A DNA stretch of 21,440 bases. Origin: CAYZEZ01 sp964477295. GTDB taxonomy: Bacteria; Bacteroidota; Bacteroidia; Bacteroidales; SM23-62. Every line of letters starts with the position of its first letter. The stretch's first letter is position 1. Shown here piece by piece: positions 15,206-21,440 of the stretch. The stretch spans positions 1 through 21,440 of the forward strand of contig CAYZEZ010000041.1 of assembly GCA_964477295.1 (NCBI GenBank), written 5' to 3'. The notes under the pieces were generated by a model. The model made no database searches. It was not told where the DNA came from and saw nothing but the letters and a program-made list of their open reading frames with translations. The position numbers and the translations under genes are program-made.

Positions 15206-15642
15206 TGCGTATTAAACATACGAAATTATACTGACTTTCAAAAATACACATCCTGGACTAAAATTAATAATATGATAGAAAAGAATTAAGTATCATGGTT
15301 TCACTATTTTTCTCCACGAAAAAGAATTTAGATGTATTTTTTTATAAAATGATGATTATCGTTGATTACCGCAACTTTTTTTTGACGAACGGCATAAAAA
15401 GCATGACGACTGTTAGATAATTCCGGATTATCTTCCAGATTGTAAAGCTTTCAGGATAAGTGTGATAAGTTTTACTTGTAAGATGAAAAATAATCATCTA
15501 AAATCCTTAAAGTCAGGGCATTTCAATTTTTATTTTTGATTAAAAACTTTACACCGGACTAAATTTTTTGTATTTTTACTTCAGCAATTTTAATAGTAAT
15601 TAAATTAATCAGGATTTAGCTATCTTTATATCCTTAAATATA
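15206..15642. other. 437-nt divergent intergenic spacer
   Basis: No coding region or RNA gene was found. It holds the minus-strand -7 box at 15239-15246, a perfect inverted repeat AGATAAT-TCCGG-ATTATCT (15415-15433), a short AGATGA/TCATCT repeat (15481-15486 and 15494-15499) and long AT-rich tracts near the T9SS protein's start. A weak -7-like TATCTTTA lies at 15621-15628, 21 nt before the ATG at 15649. Confidence 0.5.
15239..15246 (-). promoter_or_regulatory. Candidate -7 box for the TPR-SpoIIE gene
   Basis: On the minus strand this reads TATTTTTG, an exact TAnnTTTG match, 33 nt before the ATG at 15205. No -33 TTTG at normal spacing. Confidence 0.4.
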
Positions 15643-15648
15643 TTGAAA

Positions 15649-18600
15649 ATGAAAAAGAACAAGTGGATTGCATTGCGTGTTGTGCTGATGGCTTTCTTCA
15701 TGTTTATGATAGCTGTCGGCAGCCGTGCTCAGATCCTGCCTCCCAGGGGTGGTTTAATTGTGACGCAACCGGTAAATGTAACGGAATGCGAGGGTGCGCC
15801 CAGGACAGTGACGTATCAGGTTACCGTTGAAAGGAACATATATGGCTATTTATACCAATGGCTATACTTACCATACAGGGGAACGACTTGGAATAAAGTG
15901 AGTTCCATAGATCCGTCTATCGATGATAACCAAAGGATCCTGACATTGGAATTCAGCAAGGAATCCCCTCTTAAATCATTAACTACAGAATGGAACAGGA
16001 TGCAATTTAAGGTGGTTGTCAGGGAAAATATCAAGTTAGGAGACACCGAAGAAAGCAATGCTGCCTTCCTCTATGTGAATACCAGGGCGAGCATTATCAA
16101 GAATCCTGCCAGTGCTGAAAAGAATACCGGGGAAAGCGTCACATTCAGCGTCAGCGCTACTGGTTCCTCGCCAAGAACTTACCAGTGGCAGGTCAATAAG
16201 GGAGCAAGTTATCTGGATATATCGGGAGCAACCGGTACCTCTTATACTATAAATGATCTCAAAGCATCCGATGAAGGGACCTATCGGTGCAGGGTTACTA
16301 ACCCCTGCGCTACGGTAAACAGCACAGGTGCTGTCCTGACAGTGAATGTTCCTATTTATGATGACGGTTGGTTTGCCCAGACCTCCGGAACGAGTAAAGA
16401 CCTACGCCAGGTAGCTGTAGTGGATAAGGATAATATCTGGGCGGTTACAGCTCAAACAGACCAGTTGATGCATACAATCGACGGCGGTGAATCCTGGGTG
16501 AGTCATTACATGCAGAATGCCAGTGATAATCCAATGAATTATAATGGATATTGTATCTGGTTTACCAGCCAGAATAATGGATATGTCGGTGGTTGGGATG
16601 GATATGTTCATACTACAAATGGAGGAGATGACTGGACCCTGGTAAATGTATATACTGCACTGTCGCTAACAGGTGCAAGCTATTATTACACACGGGACAT
16701 GTATTTTGCAGATGGCAATAACGGATGGATCGTCGGAGACAATGGATTAATAGCTGCAACGGATAACGGTGGAACAAGCTGGACAAAGCAGAATTGGGGA
16801 CCAGATCCTGTTAAAGCCACAGATGCCAACCTTAAATGTGTCTATTTTCTTGATTCACAGAATGGCTGGGCGGGTGGTGAAAATGGTGTGATACTTTATA
16901 CATCGGATGGAGGAGATCATTGGATACTCCAGGAAGCCCCGGAAAGCTATGATATTATAGATATTCATTTCCTGACATCCACGAAAGGATTTGCCGTAGC
17001 AAGTTCATATAAAGATCTCTATTATACTAACGATGCCGGGACAAACTGGCTGAAATATCCCGAGGTATCCTTACCCTATTTTTATCCTAAATCCATTGTT
17101 TTCACCGATCCGGATAATGGTTGGCTGGCTGGCTATACCTATGATTATGATTTAGGTGCAAGTAAAGGGAGTATATTAAGGTCTAATGACGGAGGGACCA
17201 CCTGGCATATGCAATCTGTAGAAAATCCTGAATTGTTATACCACATAGTAATGTTAAACGATACGGTCGGCTGGGCTGTCGGGAATGGAGGTGAGATCCA
17301 GGCAACCTTTATGGGAGGCTGCCTGACCCCGTCAGTTAACCTGTATGATGATGTGGCGCTGTGCGCAAGCAAAGACTATACCATTATAGCAGACACTTTT
17401 GAACAAAACCTGAATTGTGAATACCTTTGGAATACGGGGGAGACTTCCGGAAGCATTGTTACCGATACATCCGGTTTATACAGTGTTGTGGTAACGAGTC
17501 TTTGCGGGAAAAATGCTACCGATAACAAGAACGTTGAATTCTATCCATTACCGCTTGCCGATGCGGGTGAAGATGTCGGGATGTGCTTTGGAGATACAAT
17601 CCAGTTACTTGCTTCCGGAGGTGAGTTGTATGACTGGAATAATGATGCTTATCTCAGCGATGAAATGGTGCAGAATCCGTTGGCTTTCCCGAATAAAACA
17701 ACCAACTTCCAGGTTGCTGTAACAGATACGAACGGCTGTGTAAATATCGACAATGTACTGGTAACTGTTCATCCTGTTCCGACTTCTTCTTTCAACCTTC
17801 CTGAATATGTTTGTGATACAAATCAGGTGAGCATAATATATACCGGTTCGGCTACAAAGGATGCAACTTATAACTGGAAATTTGAAAGTGATGACTCAAC
17901 TGCTGTTGAAAATGGATACCTGGTGCGCTGGGATGAAACAGGAGAAAAAACAATATGGCTCGTAGTGGAGGAAAACGGATGTGTCTCTGACACAACCAGG
18001 GATTCTATTTCGGTAAATAAAACACCATCATCAGACTTTGATATACAGGGCAGTGTGTGTGGCCCCGACACAATAGATGTAACCTATACGGGAACAGGTT
18101 CAGGAACGGCTGAGTACACCTGGTCGTTTGGTGGAGCTGATATCATCACCGGGTCGGAACAGGGGCCATACAAGCTTAAGTGGGCCACCGGAGGTGAAAA
18201 ACTGGTCAGTTTATCTGTAACGGAGGAAAATTGTATTTCAGAACTTACCGAATCCTCTGTGACCGTTTCCTATCCATTCGCTGGAGAAGAGATTTGCCTG
18301 ATTACAATTGATTCATTAACCGGTAAAAACCTGATCATTTTTGAAAAAACACCAGACGTGGGGATTGAATCATACAACATTTACAGGGAAGCAGATATTG
18401 CAGGAGCATATACCACGATAGGAAATATCCCGGTAGGTGACCTGTCCGTATTTGTCGACATGGATGCAAATCCTGAGGAACAGCAATATTTATATAAAAT
18501 TTCTGCTATTGATAGTTGTGGCAATGAATCAGAACTCAGTGACTATCATAAGACACTATTCCTGCAATACAACGGGTTCAACGACGGAGTGAACCTGAGG

Positions 18601-19170
18601 TGGGATAAATATGAGATCGAGGGAATAGAAGTAAACTTCGAAAGTTACCTGATTTACCGTGGTACCGATTCGAGTGCCCTGGAATTGGTAAAAACCATCT
18701 CAGGGAGCCTGGAATCCTGGATCGACAAAGATCCGATAGCTACGGAAGTTCGCCAATATTACCGGATAGCAGGGGTAAAAGCAGATGCATGTGATCCGGC
18801 CAATCTCATGGGTAAAAAGGCAGGTGCAGGACCATATAGCCACTCCATTTCGAACATGGAGGACAACAGGCTGCACACCACAGGACTAAATAACCTGATG
18901 AAGGAACAGCCCCAATTCAGTGTTTATCCGAATCCATTCAACCAGGTAACCCAGCTTTCTTACAGTCTGTCTGAGGCATCTGAAGTTAAGATTGAGGTTT
19001 ATAACCTCCTTGGAGCAAGGATCCTTGAGCTCGTAGGCGAGCTTCAATCGCCGGGTGATTACAGCTATGACCTGAGTGCCACAAATATAGGAAGTACTGA
19101 AGGGATCTTCTACATCCGGTTCACGGTCAACGACAAGAGCATGGTGAAAAAGATCATCCTGGCTAAATAG
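15649..19170 (+). CDS. Large T9SS-secreted protein with Ig-like, Asp-box propeller, PKD-like and FN3-like regions
   Basis: The 1173-residue product has a signal peptide (about 1-27, ending SRA-Q). An N-terminal beta domain is followed by an Ig-like domain (about 147-235; GESVTFSVSATG, then DEGTYRCRV). Residues about 240-555 form a YCF48/BNR-like propeller with six Asp-box motifs of the form D-x-G-x-x-W (TIDGGESW, TTNGGDDW, DNGGTSW, SDGGDHW, NDAGTNW, NDGGTTW). Then come Cys-bearing PKD-like domains (about 560-885), two FN3-like domains (about 890-1075) and a type A T9SS sorting domain (about 1090-1173; FSVYPNPF, VYNLLGARI, final KKIILAK). It should be exported and cleaved or anchored at the cell surface by the PorU system. 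The role may be adhesion or glycan contact; no catalytic residues were recognised. The ATG at 15649 was chosen over a TTG two codons earlier. Confidence 0.92.
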   Translation: MKKNKWIALRVVLMAFFMFMIAVGSRAQILPPRGGLIVTQPVNVTECEGAPRTVTYQVTVERNIYGYLYQWLYLPYRGTTWNKVSSIDPSIDDNQRILTLEFSKESPLKSLTTEWNRMQFKVVVRENIKLGDTEESNAAFLYVNTRASIIKNPASAEKNTGESVTFSVSATGSSPRTYQWQVNKGASYLDISGATGTSYTINDLKASDEGTYRCRVTNPCATVNSTGAVLTVNVPIYDDGWFAQTSGTSKDLRQVAVVDKDNIWAVTAQTDQLMHTIDGGESWVSHYMQNASDNPMNYNGYCIWFTSQNNGYVGGWDGYVHTTNGGDDWTLVNVYTALSLTGASYYYTRDMYFADGNNGWIVGDNGLIAATDNGGTSWTKQNWGPDPVKATDANLKCVYFLDSQNGWAGGENGVILYTSDGGDHWILQEAPESYDIIDIHFLTSTKGFAVASSYKDLYYTNDAGTNWLKYPEVSLPYFYPKSIVFTDPDNGWLAGYTYDYDLGASKGSILRSNDGGTTWHMQSVENPELLYHIVMLNDTVGWAVGNGGEIQATFMGGCLTPSVNLYDDVALCASKDYTIIADTFEQNLNCEYLWNTGETSGSIVTDTSGLYSVVVTSLCGKNATDNKNVEFYPLPLADAGEDVGMCFGDTIQLLASGGELYDWNNDAYLSDEMVQNPLAFPNKTTNFQVAVTDTNGCVNIDNVLVTVHPVPTSSFNLPEYVCDTNQVSIIYTGSATKDATYNWKFESDDSTAVENGYLVRWDETGEKTIWLVVEENGCVSDTTRDSISVNKTPSSDFDIQGSVCGPDTIDVTYTGTGSGTAEYTWSFGGADIITGSEQGPYKLKWATGGEKLVSLSVTEENCISELTESSVTVSYPFAGEEICLITIDSLTGKNLIIFEKTPDVGIESYNIYREADIAGAYTTIGNIPVGDLSVFVDMDANPEEQQYLYKISAIDSCGNESELSDYHKTLFLQYNGFNDGVNLRWDKYEIEGIEVNFESYLIYRGTDSSALELVKTISGSLESWIDKDPIATEVRQYYRIAGVKADACDPANLMGKKAGAGPYSHSISNMEDNRLHTTGLNNLMKEQPQFSVYPNPFNQVTQLSYSLSEASEVKIEVYNLLGARILELVGELQSPGDYSYDLSATNIGSTEGIFYIRFTVNDKSMVKKIILAK

Positions 19171-19194
19171 GTATTATCCTTTAACAATAATTTA

Positions 19195-19238
19195 AACCGC
19201 AGGGGTAAAGGAAAAAATCCCCTGCGGTTATTTTTTTT
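19195..19238 (+). terminator. Intrinsic terminator after the T9SS protein
   Basis: AACCGCAGGGG (19195-19205) pairs perfectly with CCCCTGCGGTT (19219-19229), giving an 11-bp GC-rich stem with a 13-nt loop. One A and then eight Ts (19231-19238) follow. It is the strongest terminator in the window and shares its stem core with the one at 4829. Confidence 0.93.
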
Positions 19239-19239
19239 C

Positions 19240-19247
19240 TATTTTTG
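19240..19247 (+). promoter_or_regulatory. Candidate -7 box for lpdA
   Basis: TATTTTTG matches TAnnTTTG exactly, lies 31 nt before the ATG at 19279, and follows the terminator T-run after one C. This is the same arrangement as at 4829-4876. Confidence 0.45.
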
Positions 19248-19278
19248 TCACATAATAATCTTCTAAAACAATACGATC

Positions 19279-20670
19279 ATGAAATATGACCTCATTGTTA
19301 TTGGCAGTGGCCCGGGCGGTTATGTAGCTGCTATCAGGGCTGCCCAGCTGGGTATGAAAGTGGCCGTGGTGGAACGGGATGAACCGGGAGGAATTTGCCT
19401 GAACTGGGGATGTATCCCGACCAAAGCCCTGCTCAAGAGTGCCCAGGTTTTTAATTATATGAACCATGCAAAAGATTATGGTATTGTGCTGGATGGCACG
19501 GTAAAGGCCGATTTTGAAGAGGTGGTTAAGAGAAGCCGCCAGGTGGCAGAGGGAATGAGCAAAGGGATCCAGTTCCTGTTTAAGAAGAACGAAATCGAAA
19601 CCATTGAGGGATTTGGAAAACTCATTGATAATAAGACGGTTGAGGTCACAACTAAAGAGGACAAAAAAACAAAATATAACGCGGATCATATTATACTTGC
19701 CACCGGTGCACGGGCACGCGAACTGCCCAACCTGAAGATCGACAAGAAAAAAGTGATCGGTTACAGGAAAGCCATGACCCTGGAAAAATTACCCGAATCA
19801 ATGGTTGTTGTTGGATCCGGAGCCATAGGTTCTGAATTTGCATATTTCTACAATGCCATGGGTACAAAAGTCACCCTGGTGGAGTTTTTACCTTTCGTCG
19901 TTCCGCTCGAAGATGAAGAAGTATCGAAACAACTCGAAAGATCATTCAAAAAGTCTGGCATCAAGGTAATGACCAGCTCCACGGTAGAATCTGTTGATAC
20001 CAGTGGAGACAAGTGCAGGGTAAAGATAAAAACGGAAAAGGGCGAAGAAGAAACAGAGGCTGATATTGTGATGTCGGCCGTTGGCATAACCCCCAACCTG
20101 GAAGGCATAGGACTGGAAGAGCTTAAGATAGAAATGGAGAATGGTAAGATACAAGTGGACGAGTTCATGAAAACCAGCACAGATGGAGTATATGCTATCG
20201 GAGATATTGTTCACGGGCCAGCCCTGGCTCATAAAGCTTCTGCGGAGGGCATCCTGTGCGTTGAAAAAATAGCTGGAGAAAATCCACAGCCCCTGCGATA
20301 CGATAATATCCCGGGATGCACCTATACAGTGCCCGAAGTGGCTTCTGTAGGGATGACCGAGAAAGCCGCCAGGGAAGCCGGTTATGAATTAAAGGTGGGT
20401 AAATTTCCTTATTCTGCATCAGGGAAGGCCAGTGCTTCAGGAAATAAGGATGGATTTGTCAAGGTAATCTACGATGCTAAATACGGTGAACTGCTGGGTG
20501 CTCATCTGATCGGCGATAATGTAACCGAAATGATTGGAGAAATGGTTGTGGCAAGGAACCTGGAAACCACAGGTTATGAGATCATCAAATCGGTTCACCC
20601 GCACCCCACCATGTCAGAGGCAATTATGGAAGCAACAGCCGCCGCCTATGGTGAGGTGATCCATCTGTAA
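19279..20670 (+). CDS. lpdA: Dihydrolipoyl dehydrogenase (E3)
   Basis: The 463-residue product has the full-length class I flavin disulfide oxidoreductase layout. It has FAD-binding GSGPGG (Gly9-Gly14), the redox-active motif GGICLNWGCIPTK (Cys40/Cys45), a second dinucleotide-binding motif VVVGSGAIGSEF for NAD (about 177-188), the FAD-contact TDGVYAIGD segment and the interface motif HPHPTMSE with catalytic His442 and Glu447. It oxidises the dihydrolipoyl groups of 2-oxoacid dehydrogenase or glycine cleavage complexes in the cytoplasm, passing electrons to NAD+. No E1, E2 or glycine cleavage gene lies next to it, so it looks like a shared E3 with its own promoter. All key residues are present. 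Confidence 0.95.
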   Translation: MKYDLIVIGSGPGGYVAAIRAAQLGMKVAVVERDEPGGICLNWGCIPTKALLKSAQVFNYMNHAKDYGIVLDGTVKADFEEVVKRSRQVAEGMSKGIQFLFKKNEIETIEGFGKLIDNKTVEVTTKEDKKTKYNADHIILATGARARELPNLKIDKKKVIGYRKAMTLEKLPESMVVVGSGAIGSEFAYFYNAMGTKVTLVEFLPFVVPLEDEEVSKQLERSFKKSGIKVMTSSTVESVDTSGDKCRVKIKTEKGEEETEADIVMSAVGITPNLEGIGLEELKIEMENGKIQVDEFMKTSTDGVYAIGDIVHGPALAHKASAEGILCVEKIAGENPQPLRYDNIPGCTYTVPEVASVGMTEKAAREAGYELKVGKFPYSASGKASASGNKDGFVKVIYDAKYGELLGAHLIGDNVTEMIGEMVVARNLETTGYEIIKSVHPHPTMSEAIMEATAAAYGEVIHL

Positions 20671-20676
20671 TATTTT

Positions 20677-20721
20677 GGGGATGGCCCCCCGAACTCCGGT
20701 TCCGTTGGTTGAAACCAATGG
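20677..20721. other. Short hairpins between convergent genes
   Basis: GGGG-ATGG-CCCC (20677-20688) and CCGTTGGTT/AACCAATGG (20702-20721, one G-T pair and a very tight loop) lie between lpdA and the convergent lipoprotein gene. Neither has a clear T-run, so a terminator role is possible but weakly supported. Confidence 0.3.
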
Positions 20722-20730
20722 CAATTGATA

Positions 20731-21414
20731 TTAATAGTAATAATCTATATAAATTATCCCCCCATCTTTATCATTGGATTTTGTCAGGGAAAGGCGGGAA
20801 TAACCGGTTGATCTGTTTTGCAATGAAGTGAGGTCGAAGGAGACTGTATCCCGGACCAGCGCTTTACAGGCATCCCCATGACCAAAATGGGCCAGGGATA
20901 ACATGCCATGGATCTCATCAAATGCGGGCAGTGGCTCGGCATACAACAAGAATTCATGGATATTACACCCCCCTGGGTATGATACCACAAGCTTCAGGCA
21001 GTCGTCGACCATAGCAGCATCCACTATTTCGAAGTCCTCCGGAGTTATTTCATAACTGGTATAATTGGTGTAATCCAGTCCCAGGTCAATTATGGGCCCG
21101 CAGCCCACCTGCCGCAAAGCCGTTATCTGTGCCATTATTCCCCCAGGACAACCCGCCCCGATATCTTCCTTGACAGTATAAGCAATCTCCACCTCCTGGC
21201 CATCCGGCATCATCATGGGATCGGTAAGCATATAAGGCACAATGATGGTCCCGTCATCCAGCTCAAAAAACAGGTCACATCCCGCCAATTCATTATGTTT
21301 CCTCACGATCGCATGATAATAGCCCGAATCAGGAAACAATGATTCGTCTGCCGGTTCAATTGAGCATGACGAAAGGATTAATAATAAAAGCCCTATGAAA
21401 CATGAATATCGCAT
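20731..21414 (-). CDS. Cysteine-rich lipoprotein of unknown function
   Basis: I do not recognise a named family. The 227-residue product has a lipoprotein signal (hydrophobic residues 6-14, lipobox LSSC, Cys17). The mature part is mainly predicted beta and holds six further cysteines (46, 89, 105, 139, 150, 183), enough for three disulfides. Notable segments are GGCNIHEFLLY (148-158), HFGHGDAC (176-183) and VSFDLTSL (191-198). The His/Asp/Cys cluster could bind metal, but nothing proves it. Ser follows the lipid-bearing Cys, so an outer-membrane location is possible. It ends 60 nt from the end of lpdA, in convergent orientation. Upstream on its strand there is only an imperfect -7-like TAAATTTC before the window ends. 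Confidence 0.75.
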   Translation of the reverse strand: MRYSCFIGLLLLILSSCSIEPADESLFPDSGYYHAIVRKHNELAGCDLFFELDDGTIIVPYMLTDPMMMPDGQEVEIAYTVKEDIGAGCPGGIMAQITALRQVGCGPIIDLGLDYTNYTSYEITPEDFEIVDAAMVDDCLKLVVSYPGGCNIHEFLLYAEPLPAFDEIHGMLSLAHFGHGDACKALVRDTVSFDLTSLQNRSTGYSRLSLTKSNDKDGGIIYIDYYY

Positions 21415-21440
21415 CGCATAATATAGAAATTTACTACACC

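Overview
The window looks like a chromosomal segment of a Bacteroidota bacterium, probably an environmental Bacteroidales or Marinilabiliales-like lineage; the rank below phylum is a guess. Evidence: a secreted protein with a type IX secretion (T9SS) C-terminal sorting domain, DUF1573 repeats, a TlpA-like lipoprotein with a DUF4369-like N-terminus, LytS/LytTR signalling, TPR-SpoIIE phosphatase architecture, and several upstream regions with the Bacteroidota -7 promoter box TAnnTTTG. No rRNA, tRNA, CRISPR array, transposase or phage gene was seen.

Layout. 1-3485 (minus): a TolB-propeller/outer-membrane-barrel fusion protein followed by the N-terminal part of a TauE/SafE permease that runs off the left edge. 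3486-3724: divergent regulatory region rich in inverted repeats. 3725-7639 (plus): a DUF1573 protein, a terminator, a small atypical thioredoxin, the MeaB GTPase (with a 30-nt palindrome over its likely promoter), and a TlpA-like thioredoxin lipoprotein. 7643-7705: a double-hairpin intergenic repeat. 7879-12676 (plus): a signalling block made of a secreted protein of about 13 tandem 34-residue repeats, a LytS-type histidine kinase, a co-oriented homologue that has lost its phosphoacceptor His, N-box Asn and G-box, and a LytTR response regulator. 12677-15205 (minus): a TPR-transmembrane-SpoIIE phosphatase that abuts the response regulator tail to tail with no gap. 15206-15642: a 437-nt divergent spacer. 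15649-19170 (plus): a 1173-residue T9SS cargo protein with Ig-like, Asp-box propeller, PKD-like and FN3-like parts. 19279-20670 (plus): dihydrolipoyl dehydrogenase. 20731-21414 (minus): a cysteine-rich lipoprotein of unknown function.

How they may work together. The strongest candidate for an undescribed system is 7879-12676. A secreted repeat protein sits 70 nt upstream of a kinase, a pseudokinase overlapping the kinase gene, and a LytTR regulator 11 nt further on. I infer that the repeat protein is an extracytoplasmic sensor or ligand, and that the kinase and pseudokinase form a heteromer controlling the regulator. The remaining genes are mostly envelope and thiol-redox functions (two thioredoxin-fold proteins, DUF1573, lipoamide dehydrogenase) plus MeaB for a B12-dependent mutase encoded elsewhere.
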